From contig JAIXOJ010000052.1 of the NCBI GenBank assembly GCA_027486835.1, forward strand, positions 24,747-88,746: 64,000 nt of DNA. Reading direction: 5' to 3'. The position numbers were made by a program, and so were the translations under genes. The notes beneath the pieces were generated by a model that was not told the origin of the DNA, did no database searches, and saw nothing but the letters and a program-made list of their open reading frames with translations. This DNA comes from Chitinophagaceae bacterium. Its GTDB lineage: Bacteria > Bacteroidota > Bacteroidia > Chitinophagales > Chitinophagaceae. Below, in pieces: positions 56,924 through 64,000 of this stretch. Each line of letters starts with the position of its first letter. The stretch's first letter is position 1.

Positions 56924-57134
56924 CCCTAACGGCTTTTATTTCTGCATTAATTTCCTCTAATGACATTTTTGAAAGACCCGTTTTTTCAGCAATATCGTTA
57001 CATGCTTTGAGTGCCTTCTTGGCATATTCAATAGATATGATGTCCTCTAAGTCCGAAAATGGCATAGCGCTTTTTTCTTGAAACCCATACTTTGTGTAAT
57101 CTGTATCACTAATGGTTACTTGAATTGTTCTCAT
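56904..57134 (-). CDS. Antitoxin of a PIN toxin-antitoxin pair
   Basis: 76 aa from ATG 57134 (MRTIQVTISDTDYTKYGF); the frame extends 23 codons upstream into the hairpin of the neighbouring transposon end, so the later start is chosen. A C-terminal helix (MSLEEINAEIKAVRDAKNNS) and a beta-strand start suggest a small DNA-binding or toxin-capping antitoxin. It overlaps the toxin start by 20 bp. The frame is intact although the toxin is broken. Confidence 0.65.
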   Translation of the reverse strand: MRTIQVTISDTDYTKYGFQEKSAMPFSDLEDIISIEYAKKALKACNDIAEKTGLSKMSLEEINAEIKAVRDAKNNS

Positions 57135-57194
57135 TTTAAAATCATTTTTTACTAAAATAGCACTTTCTTTCAAAAAATCACCACTGGCTCTCCA

Positions 57195-57934
57195 CTGGCG
57201 CAAGTGTTCAGCTTTAGCTGGTCACTTGTGCCGTACAAATAAGCCAGTTTGTAACTGGCGATAAAGTAAAGAACTACAAGTGTACAATCGGCAATATCCC
57301 CTCATCCTTAACATGATAGTATTGATAAGCACTACTGTATTTATATTCATGTGGCAGCCAAACAATTCCTGCGCTCACAGGGTTTTTGTGCAAATAACGC
57401 AACCGCTATTGCTGTTTTTCTACGTTATCCAGTTAAATAGGATGAAAACCTTGTTGCCAAAATTGGTATTCTTTGTGTGCGCTATTCGTGCTGCCTACAA
57501 AGCGAAACAAATTCAGCATCCATTCTTTACGGCTTTCTTTTTCATTGCTTTCTATCGCTGCTATAATTTGCTTGAAAGTATATTTCTTAAAATCGCGCAT
57601 TATATCGCTTATTGGGTGCGAACTGCTGGAAACAATCAGGTGCAAATGGTTGGTCATGAAAACATAAGCGTGCAAGCACAGCCCTTTTGATTGTTGGCAA
57701 TACGCCAAGCTTTTTACAACGATTTCTTTGTACAATTCCCTGCTGAACACATCTACCCAACCTACAACCGTGCAGGTTACAAAATGTGGAATCTCGCTTT
57801 CCCCTGTTTTGTACTTGCTTGACATAATGGTGATTTATTGGCTAATTTAATTGTTTTGTCCAAACGAATTCCAGTTGCAAACTGACTCATTAAAAAGGCA
57901 CGAGTGGCCTGCTAATGCAGAACACTCGTGCCAG
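57195..57934. mobile_element. REP-associated transposase (RAYT) element with mirrored terminal hairpins
   Basis: Left end: hairpin GGCGCAAGTG..CACTTGTGCC (57198-57232), then the palindrome GCCAGTTTGTAACTGGC (57243-57259). Right end, in inverse order: CCAGTTGCAAACTG (57871-57884), then hairpin GGCACGAGTG..CACTCGTGCC (57897-57932). The reverse complement of the left hairpin matches the right hairpin at most positions. Between them lies a decayed Y1/HUH transposase on the minus strand. This layout is that of a REP-bordered RAYT unit or an IS200/IS605-like relic. Confidence 0.7.
57274..57825 (-). pseudogene. Y1 (HUH) REP-associated tyrosine transposase with two in-frame stops
   Basis: The first 130 codons hold the family hallmarks: SEIPHFVTCTVVGW, the HUH motif as His60-Leu-His62 (MTNHLHLIV) and the catalytic Tyr82 (FKKYTFKQI). 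After QGFHPI a TAA (57435-57433) and then a TAG (57408-57406) interrupt. The same frame then continues RLRYLHKNPVSAGIVWLPHE and YKYSSAYQYY, the conserved C-terminus, to TAG 57274. These are point nonsense changes, not indels. The N-terminal catalytic core could still be made as a truncated protein. Confidence 0.75.
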
Positions 57935-57970
57935 CGAGGAGGGGGGCATTTGTAATCCCTTACAAAAAAA

Positions 57971-58987
57971 TTAATTGACGGTGTTCAAATGCAATGCAAT
58001 TTCTTGAAGATTTTTTTTATGTCTTTTTAAAACCTCTCGAATTTCAACATATTTAGCATCATCAAACATTATAGTTGTTCCATCTTTTTTATTTAAACTT
58101 TTTAGAAAGGGGATGCCATTTTCCGCAATTTCCTCCTCAACGTGAGCAAGCGTATTTCTGATTTTTAAAATTTCTTCATTAAATTTAACTAATTCACTCT
58201 TTATAGTTTCTATTTTATCAACCCTTCCTTGTAACTCAGCCCGCTTTTCTTTAGTAAGGCCTTTTTTGTTCATTTCTAATTTAATTTTCTTTAGGTCGAC
58301 TTTTAAAATTCCAGATAACGCGTCGATTCCATTAGAGGCAGTAAGAACATCAGTTTCTATTAGCTTTTGGATATCTTTAAAGTTTATTTCATTAAGTAGT
58401 TTGCTAAATTCCTGTTGTTGCTTTATTTTTCTATCGTAAATGTTTCTCAATAAATCAGCCTTCTCTTGATTTAACTCATCTCCCTCTGCTGTTTTAAAAA
58501 AATTCAATAATATCTCTTCAATTTCATTTTCAAGTGTTATGCTCTCAGCAATTACTAAACCCCTAGCATTATTAACATCTTGAACCTTTTTAATTGTTGT
58601 TTCTATTACTTTGGCAACTTTTTCTCTAAAGTCATCATCAGATCTACTTGCACAGTATACACCATCAATTTCAAAATTTTTCAACTCTTGTCGTAAAGCA
58701 CTCTCCCCTATAGAAGAATAAAAAACTACTTCAGTAAATATTCCTTTTTCCGCTCTGATTTTTTCCAATAAACCAGTCCCTTTTATATCATTATCTAAAT
58801 TTAAATCTGCTATAATTAAATCATAAAGTTGATAATTAATATTATCAATATTGCTATCATCAGCTTCATTTCTTGGGTCAGGAAAATTAAACCCAAAATT
58901 CTCAACTACTCTTTTTACAAGACGTTGCTTCGCATTGAAAGAACCTCTTTCATTTTCAAACCATAAAATTCTATAGTCTAAGTTCAT
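57971..58987 (-). CDS. Receiver-domain protein with HEPN-like C-terminal half, output of a methylation-linked operon
   Basis: 338 aa. Residues 1-125 resemble a response-regulator receiver: ILWFENE takes the place of the acidic pair, YDLIIADLNL supplies a phospho-acceptor Asp61, and VVFYSS gives the conserved Ser. The usual Lys is replaced in GVYCASR. The C-terminal half is long helix with coiled coil, and KIRNTLAHVEE contains Arg277-Asn278 and His282, an RN-x3-H HEPN-type motif. Its start overlaps the upstream ATPase stop by 4 bp (ATGA), so the two are translationally coupled. Inference: phosphorylation by the kinase-like partner controls a HEPN RNase or binding domain. It could also be a non-nuclease HEPN adaptor. 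Confidence 0.6.
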   Translation of the reverse strand: MNLDYRILWFENERGSFNAKQRLVKRVVENFGFNFPDPRNEADDSNIDNINYQLYDLIIADLNLDNDIKGTGLLEKIRAEKGIFTEVVFYSSIGESALRQELKNFEIDGVYCASRSDDDFREKVAKVIETTIKKVQDVNNARGLVIAESITLENEIEEILLNFFKTAEGDELNQEKADLLRNIYDRKIKQQQEFSKLLNEINFKDIQKLIETDVLTASNGIDALSGILKVDLKKIKLEMNKKGLTKEKRAELQGRVDKIETIKSELVKFNEEILKIRNTLAHVEEEIAENGIPFLKSLNKKDGTTIMFDDAKYVEIREVLKRHKKNLQEIALHLNTVN

Positions 58988-61287
58988 TTTTTAATTTTAA
59001 CGATTAATTCAAAGCCTTTTGTATTTTCAGTATTAATATCAATATCCCAGTTATATTGTTCAACTATGTTTTTAACATGGTAAAGCCCTAAGCCAGTACT
59101 TTCAGTAGTAGAAAAGCCCTTTCCAAATACATCTTCAACTTGTTCAATGTTTTTATTCAAACCTATTCCATTGTCTTTGAAATGTATATGTAAAGCTTTA
59201 GAAGGTAGTATTTTGCTCTCTATTTGTAAAAGTGTTGCTTTATGCTTTTTAGCGTTATTAATAATGTTATCAATAATAATTGCCAAATCCAATGGTCTGA
59301 ATGATACATTATAAACATCTTCATTAGGCTTCCACTCTACTCTGAGTTTACTAGTCTTAAAATAGTTGGATATTTTATCAACATAGTTTTTAAAAAATTC
59401 AATTACATCTTTCTTTTTAATAGAGTTGAAATCTTCGAAAATTGCTCTCATACCAAATTTAGAAATAGATTCAATCTTGCTATTTTCTAAGGATAATTCA
59501 TCAATTAATTCTTTCAATTCGACTTGGGATACCTTTTCTTTATTTAAAATTTTTAAAGAAAATTCCTTCAGAATGGATTTTATAGTATCCGAGATAATAA
59601 AAACCTGATGATGCAGATTTGTAACATTTGCAAGATCTTGTGATTCAATAGATGTAACTATTGCCAGTTGTTCTTTCTTTTTTTCTAATTCTTGTTCTAT
59701 AATTTTCTTTTCACCAACTTTAATATCCCGTTCTTTTTCAGCAGCATCTGCTCTTTTTAAAGATGCATTAATAGCATTTTCTATTTTCTGTGCTTCTTTG
59801 AAAAGCGGTTCGTTATTTGACTCGGCAGCAATACGTTTAAAGTTTTTAACCAATTTAGTCGCACTCTTTTCTTCTTTCAGCGAAATAAGATTAAAAATAT
59901 CTTTATTGTATTTTAAATCAACGGTTTGTTTGTCAGTTATATTTGCTATCAACTTAACAAGCCCTTCTATTGCTTTTTGAGATGTTAGGTCAATATTTTC
60001 ATCATCGTTGTTTACCCCCCACTGTGTTACATCAATTACATATTTCTCTAAACGTCTTAATGTTCTAATAAGAAAGCTATCATCTTTATTCGCTAATTGA
60101 TTATAAGTTTTGTTTTTTAGCAATCCATCGCCACGACTTGTTGTCTCACGTAATTCGTAATTGACACCTTGAATCGCAATCTCGCCTACTAAACTTCTTA
60201 AGCCAATGTATCTTGCATAACCTTGTAATGCTCTATTATCAATCCCTAAACTATCATCACCTCTTTCGCCATAAGGATAAATCCTAAAACCATTTTTATA
60301 AACAAATAAACTTCCAAATTCAACATGCTCAACGCCTGTTCGTTTATTAAAAGTCAATTTCGCAGAGCGGTTCAGAAAATAAAGAGTGATGCTAACATTT
60401 GAAAGTAAATCAAACTCATTTTTCTCTTTAATTTCATAAATAAAATTATCCCTGTCTGTCAGTTTGGTAGTTACTATACCATTGTCATCGATATATGATT
60501 CAATCTTAGTAGTCTTAATATCAAGTTCATTGAAAACAAAATTTTTTATTTCACCATTAACGGTGTTATAATACTGTTGAATTACTGTAGCTTCTTTTAG
60601 TTTTATTACTTCGTTGTCCTTAGATTCCTCTTCGGGAACTGAAAGAATAATTTTAAACTTTTGTACATCATCAGAGTTATTTAGGTCGGGTCTAATAAGT
60701 TTTGAAAGTTTCTCTTTTAGCTTTTTAAAATTATCCCTATTCCAAAAATCATTTTGTACCCCTGTAATTTCTAAAACTGTCCCATGCTTGAGATTATATT
60801 TTGTTTTTGAAAGATCACTTTGTATAACAGGTATTTTATCAAACAGAATTTTTTGGTTTTCCTCAAACTTTGTCCAATCAACGAAAATATTTTCAATTTT
60901 ACTATTTGGCTTTTCACTAACTGTAATAAGGTTCAAATATTTACCAAGACGATCACAGGAAAATCTACCTACACCTTTGGCACCAGCATAAACTCTACCA
61001 GATTTTATTTTATCTCGATAATCCTCAGTATTATCTCTTTTTCCTGAATAACCAAGAAATAACCATTTCTCATTAAGGTCTTCGGTGTCCATTCCCTTAC
61101 CATTATCTTGAATAATTATCTTCGGATTGTTCGAATAGATGTCTTCAAATGTGATTCTTACTTCAGTTGCTCTCGCATCAAAAGAATTTTTCACCAATTC
61201 AAAAACTGCTACAAAATTGTCGGTAATTAAATCGCTCCCAATTAAGTTTTTTAAAGCAGAACTTATCTTGAAATATTTGTCACTCAT
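58984..61287 (-). CDS. Double-GHKL ATPase: MORC/Hsp90-like N-terminus and histidine-kinase-like C-terminus
   Basis: 767 aa, no signal or membrane segment. The N-terminal GHKL ATPase has the N-box ELVKNSFDA (Glu30, Asn34), DNGKGM (61-66) and GAKGVGRFS (102-110), as in Hsp90/MutL/MORC proteins. A long middle region and a coiled coil (about 500-550) lead to ANVTNLHHQVFIISDTI, with His559/His560 as possible phospho-acceptors, and then a second GHKL domain typical of histidine kinases: IDNIINNAKKH near 672, DNGIGL near 703 and GLGL near 734. Two ATPase domains in one chain are unusual. The start shares one base with the stop of the methyltransferase (TAATG), so the genes form one operon. Likely a cytosolic sensor of DNA or methylation state acting through the receiver protein downstream. 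Confidence 0.78.
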   Translation of the reverse strand: MSDKYFKISSALKNLIGSDLITDNFVAVFELVKNSFDARATEVRITFEDIYSNNPKIIIQDNGKGMDTEDLNEKWLFLGYSGKRDNTEDYRDKIKSGRVYAGAKGVGRFSCDRLGKYLNLITVSEKPNSKIENIFVDWTKFEENQKILFDKIPVIQSDLSKTKYNLKHGTVLEITGVQNDFWNRDNFKKLKEKLSKLIRPDLNNSDDVQKFKIILSVPEEESKDNEVIKLKEATVIQQYYNTVNGEIKNFVFNELDIKTTKIESYIDDNGIVTTKLTDRDNFIYEIKEKNEFDLLSNVSITLYFLNRSAKLTFNKRTGVEHVEFGSLFVYKNGFRIYPYGERGDDSLGIDNRALQGYARYIGLRSLVGEIAIQGVNYELRETTSRGDGLLKNKTYNQLANKDDSFLIRTLRRLEKYVIDVTQWGVNNDDENIDLTSQKAIEGLVKLIANITDKQTVDLKYNKDIFNLISLKEEKSATKLVKNFKRIAAESNNEPLFKEAQKIENAINASLKRADAAEKERDIKVGEKKIIEQELEKKKEQLAIVTSIESQDLANVTNLHHQVFIISDTIKSILKEFSLKILNKEKVSQVELKELIDELSLENSKIESISKFGMRAIFEDFNSIKKKDVIEFFKNYVDKISNYFKTSKLRVEWKPNEDVYNVSFRPLDLAIIIDNIINNAKKHKATLLQIESKILPSKALHIHFKDNGIGLNKNIEQVEDVFGKGFSTTESTGLGLYHVKNIVEQYNWDIDINTENTKGFELIVKIKK

Positions 61288-62489
61288 TAGCTGAAAAGTT
61301 GTTTTAAAATCAATCCGCTTTGTTCACCGAATAACGGAGGTATAGCATTACCAATTTGGGTGTATCGAGGCACTTCTTTTATTCTTAGTTTACCACCAGT
61401 TGTGTATTTCCCTTGAAACTCATACCAATCTGGAAAAGACTGTATTCTCGCATACTCTCTTACGGTTAGAATTCTTGGTTCGGAATAATGAATATAATCG
61501 TCTGGCAGTGTGGTGATTGTAGGACTTTTCAAAGTACCGTCTAGCGGAATAACAGTATGCTTCTTAATATTGTATCTTTCTCGCAACTCCTTACTGATAT
61601 CTTTATTTTTAGTACTAGTGCTCTCTATAATATCTTTAAATTTTGCAACAATATCAACCCTATGCTTAGGGAATCGATGACTATCCGCAATTGCAATCTT
61701 TACATCACCTTTGAGTAATTTCTGATAATTAGATTGCAAATTACCATAAATACCAGCCTCATAGCTTTTAGTATCTGGAGATTGTTTAGTACCGTATTCT
61801 TTCAACAAGTCAGAAATAGCATCTTGAAGGTTCGTGTTAATGGTAAGATTCTTACTTACTAAAAATGCTTCTCTATTTGCTAAGATTTTTTCAAAGAAAG
61901 AGCTAGCCGTTTCTTGCTTTGCGTTAGCAACATCTTTTCTTACGCCAACTAAGATGAAACGTGTTCTTTTTTGAGGCACTCCATAGTCGCCAAAATTGAT
62001 GAGTTGACCTTTTACATAGTAATTCTTACCTAATTCTTGCAGAACAAGCTTTGAATAAGCTTCGCCTTTAACTTTATTTTTTTCAAAACCAAGTGTGAAC
62101 CCCTTGACATTTTCAAAGAAAATTATTTTAGGTTGTACCAAACTTATGAAATAAATATATGATTTAATTAGACTATTTCTTTGGTCGTCTTCTTTTCTTC
62201 TTCCAGCCATTGAAAAACCTTGGCATGGCGGACCACCTGCAACCATATCTACTTTGCCTCTTAAACTTTGAAGTTCTTTCTTGTAATCTTTAATTACTGA
62301 ATCTATTTCTAAATTAGCCTCAGGCAACCAATCAGGCCAATCGAAATGATTTTTCTTATCAATTAAGTTATGCTTTAAAGTCTTGAAAGCATCAGGACTT
62401 TTTTCAATAGCAAAAAGACCTTTCCAGCCTGCATTATACAAGCCTAAAGACAAGCCACCGCAACCAGCAAAAAGATCAATATAATTCAT
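61287..62489 (-). CDS. DNA (cytosine-5-)-methyltransferase, Dcm family
   Basis: 400 aa from ATG 62489; the in-frame TTG three codons earlier lies inside a promoter-like box. All C5-methyltransferase motifs are present in order: I (MNYIDLFAGCGGLSLGL), IV with the catalytic Cys in GGPPCQGFSMAGRR near 85-98, VI (ENVKGF, about 123), VIII (QKRTRF, about 174), a target-recognition region at about 200-310, and X (QIGNAIPP, about 383). It methylates cytosine in a specific DNA site using SAM. It is the first gene of a coupled operon with a double-GHKL ATPase and a receiver-HEPN protein. No restriction nuclease is recognisable within the operon. Confidence 0.92.
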   Translation of the reverse strand: MNYIDLFAGCGGLSLGLYNAGWKGLFAIEKSPDAFKTLKHNLIDKKNHFDWPDWLPEANLEIDSVIKDYKKELQSLRGKVDMVAGGPPCQGFSMAGRRKEDDQRNSLIKSYIYFISLVQPKIIFFENVKGFTLGFEKNKVKGEAYSKLVLQELGKNYYVKGQLINFGDYGVPQKRTRFILVGVRKDVANAKQETASSFFEKILANREAFLVSKNLTINTNLQDAISDLLKEYGTKQSPDTKSYEAGIYGNLQSNYQKLLKGDVKIAIADSHRFPKHRVDIVAKFKDIIESTSTKNKDISKELRERYNIKKHTVIPLDGTLKSPTITTLPDDYIHYSEPRILTVREYARIQSFPDWYEFQGKYTTGGKLRIKEVPRYTQIGNAIPPLFGEQSGLILKQLFS

Positions 62490-62495
62490 CGAATG

Positions 62496-62529
62496 CAAAG
62501 TATAGGATTTTACTTATTTAATGCTCAAA
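62496..62529 (-). promoter_or_regulatory. Promoter-like boxes of the methyltransferase operon
   Basis: On the minus strand TTTG (62529-62526), about 22 bp, then ATACTTTG (62503-62496) resemble the Bacteroidota consensus with one mismatch in the -7 box. The -7 box ends only 6 bp before the ATG, so the transcript would be leaderless or nearly so. Position-based and uncertain. Confidence 0.3.
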
Positions 62530-62733
62530 CTAACTTAATTTTTTTACACAATCTTTCATGCAAATGAAAAACAACACCTGTTACTAATTGAAAACTGGAT
62601 AAGCTATAGCGCAAGTAAAATTTTGTAAGCCAAAATATTAGCATAATCCATATCAAGTAGATAATTTCAGCTACCATAAGTCAAGAACCCTTACTGTTTA
62701 GTCCCCCACCAATCCCCCAATTCCAAATAAAAA

Positions 62734-62761
62734 GTGGGGAATAGAAAATACCATTCCCCAC
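62734..62761 (-). terminator. Rho-independent terminator of the helical protein gene
   Basis: On the minus strand GTGGGGAAT (62761-62753) pairs with ATTCCCCAC (62742-62734), followed by TTTTTATTT. It lies 8 bp after the stop codon of the minus-strand gene at 62769. The rest of 62530-62733 shows no gene. Confidence 0.82.
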
Positions 62762-62768
62762 AAATCCC

Positions 62769-63695
62769 CTATTCCTTATCTATCTTCTTCACCAGTTCCA
62801 CCACCACTTCAATTATTTTCCCCCTTTTCGCCTTCACCGTAACATTTTTGGTTTCAAATTCAGGGTGAGTGCAGGTAGCTATTGCTTGGGTCGTTTTCAC
62901 TTCTTCCACCTTAGCTTTACCATCAAGGTCGGCCTCACCCTCCTTTTTTAGAATCGGAATGTCCACCTTCACATTCGGTATCGGCTCTTTGGTTGCTGCA
63001 TTCACAAATAAGAAGTGAATACCCGTAGTATGTGTTACCACCAATACCTTCGATGCTTTTGCAAGGGCAACAATAATTTCGGGATTAGCACTCTTCATGC
63101 CTTCGCCATAAATACCACCAATTTGTGTTTGCAAATCCTCTACTGCTGCATCGACTTTTTCAAAAGCTTGGTCCACTTTACTATTGGTAACAGAAGTTAA
63201 CACTTTTAAACTGCGCGGTTTGCCAATATTTTGTTCCGCTATCGGAATCCATTTTTCCAGATCAGAAATATCCTCAGCCGTCAGACCATATGTTAATAGT
63301 GCAGCCGAATTCTTTTTAAAATGGCCAAGCAATTTTTTGGCCAATGCAATAAATTCAGGTTCACTCACTCTTAAATCTTCTACTTTAAAGGAAAATGCGG
63401 CTGCCAAGTCTTCATCTTTTTTGTCCTTAGCCAATAATTTTCCCAGCTTGCCCATGTTTATCAGTTTCTTACGCATCAGTTCTAACAACTTGTTTTTGGT
63501 GATGGTAATGGGTTTGGTGTCATTCGCAGCCACGCTTTCGTCTGGTACAATATCTTTTAACGCCGTCCATGCCGCATCAAATACGGCAATCTTAGCCACT
63601 AGTGTTTTTACATCGCCAAATATGGTTGCAAAAAATGCTAAAAATTTTGCAAATACAGCATACATCCGGTACTTGCCTACGTAAGTATTATCCAT
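62769..63695 (-). CDS. Helical protein with C-terminal carboxypeptidase-regulatory-like domain behind a 21-bp array
   Basis: 308 aa, no clear signal peptide. Residues 1-215 are helical (KLLELMRKKLINMGKLGKLL, then DQAFEKVDAAVEDLQTQIG). Residues 225-308 look like a small beta-sandwich of the carboxypeptidase-regulatory type (FLFVNAATKEPIPNVKVDI, then GKAKVEEVKTTQAIATCTHP). Around 110-145, PEFIALAKKLLGHFKK then LLTYGLTAEDI aligns by eye with the protein at 11231-11905. Both genes lie just downstream of a 21-bp tandem array and both end at a strong terminator, so I infer a repeat-associated protein family. Biochemical function unknown. Confidence 0.72.
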   Translation of the reverse strand: MDNTYVGKYRMYAVFAKFLAFFATIFGDVKTLVAKIAVFDAAWTALKDIVPDESVAANDTKPITITKNKLLELMRKKLINMGKLGKLLAKDKKDEDLAAAFSFKVEDLRVSEPEFIALAKKLLGHFKKNSAALLTYGLTAEDISDLEKWIPIAEQNIGKPRSLKVLTSVTNSKVDQAFEKVDAAVEDLQTQIGGIYGEGMKSANPEIIVALAKASKVLVVTHTTGIHFLFVNAATKEPIPNVKVDIPILKKEGEADLDGKAKVEEVKTTQAIATCTHPEFETKNVTVKAKRGKIIEVVVELVKKIDKE

Positions 63696-63790
63696 AAAAT
63701 TAAAATTTACTTAATAAAAAATAGTTTAAAAATTTGAGTATAATATAGTGTTATAAAAATGAGTACCTAAACAAAACCAACCGAAATATT

Positions 63791-64000
63791 CTAATCAACT
63801 ACAGAGATATTGCTAATCACCAACGGAGATATTGCTAATCCCTAAACGAGATATTGCTAATCCCTAAACGAGATATTCTAACCAACAACCGAGATATTGC
63901 TAATCCCAAACAGAGATATTCTAATCGCAAACCGAGATATTCTAATCGCAAACCGAGATATTCTAATCGCAAACCGAGATATTCTAATCGCAAACCGAGA
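63791..64000. repeat. 21-22-bp tandem repeat array, about 10 units, running off the window
   Basis: Units read CTAATCGCAAACCGAGATAT plus T. The distal units near 64000 are nearly identical, whereas those closest to the gene vary (CTAATCACCAACGGAG, CTAATCCCTAAACGAG) and some carry one extra G, giving 22 bp. The first unit lies 95 bp upstream of the gene start at 63695. No spacers. The array continues past the right edge. Confidence 0.92.

Noticed and set aside
50334..57825. Alternative genetic code (TAA/TAG read as an amino acid) to explain in-frame stops in fic and the transposase
   Set aside because: TAA and TAG end many intact genes here, and the stops are confined to mobile or toxin genes, which fits decay.
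57971..62489. Assignment of the methylase-kinase-receiver operon to Detocs, BREX or DISARM
   Set aside because: Gene content does not fit: no phosphatase/DtcB-like gene, no PglX/BrxL and no DISARM helicase are present. A resemblance to phosphorelay defence remains only at the level of idea.

Overview
The window is AT-rich chromosomal DNA from a member of the Bacteroidota, most likely a Chitinophagaceae-like environmental bacterium. The evidence is a TamB gene followed by a lipoprotein TamA homologue (TamL), type IX secretion (T9SS) cargo with both type A and type B C-terminal sorting domains, a PorP/SprF protein with a PorE-like OmpA protein, Bacteroidota-style promoters (TTG, about 20 bp, TAnnTTTG), and a NrtR-like Nudix regulator. 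I see no rRNA, tRNA or CRISPR array. Genus assignment is inference.

Layout. 1-7637: tamB (cut by the left edge) and tamL, separated by a repeat block: a 41-bp tandem array bracketed by two direct copies of a palindromic element. 7753-11905: a large secreted protein of unknown function, then a 21-bp tandem array in front of a small helical protein. 12223-15683: a defence-type island with an EcoRI-family adenine methyltransferase, a DUF262-HNH nuclease, a HEPN-like protein and a broken PIN toxin with an intact antitoxin. 15752-22492: mostly housekeeping and ordinary genes (redox-dead TlpA-like protein, NrtR-like regulator, prmC, ribD). 22580-35336, all on the minus strand: a T9SS operon (1976-aa Ig-repeat adhesin, PorP/SprF, PorE-like OmpA protein), a LysM/RlpA-like protein and an RsmF-like rRNA methyltransferase. 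35337-36695: gene-free DNA with a 42-bp array and a degenerate 21-bp array. 36696-55295: two tandem paralogous giant secreted proteins with a heparinase/lyase-like domain, then a Fic toxin-antitoxin remnant and a secreted beta-helix protein; all three giants carry type A T9SS tails. 55711-64000: another decayed PIN toxin locus, a decayed REP-associated transposase between mirrored hairpins, a tightly coupled three-gene operon (C5 cytosine methyltransferase, double-GHKL kinase-like ATPase, receiver plus HEPN-like protein), and a second helical protein behind another 21-bp array.

Most interesting points. (1) The operon at 57971-62489 looks like a DNA-methylation-linked phosphorelay whose output is a HEPN-like protein, with no recognisable restriction nuclease; I cannot match it to a named defence system. 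(2) Two proteins that seem distantly related (around a GLTA motif) each lie directly downstream of a 21-bp tandem array. Other arrays in the window have periods of 21, 42 and 41 bp, close to whole numbers of DNA helical turns. (3) All three toxin-antitoxin loci have a broken toxin and an intact antitoxin. All functional statements come from reading translated sequence by eye; no database search was run.
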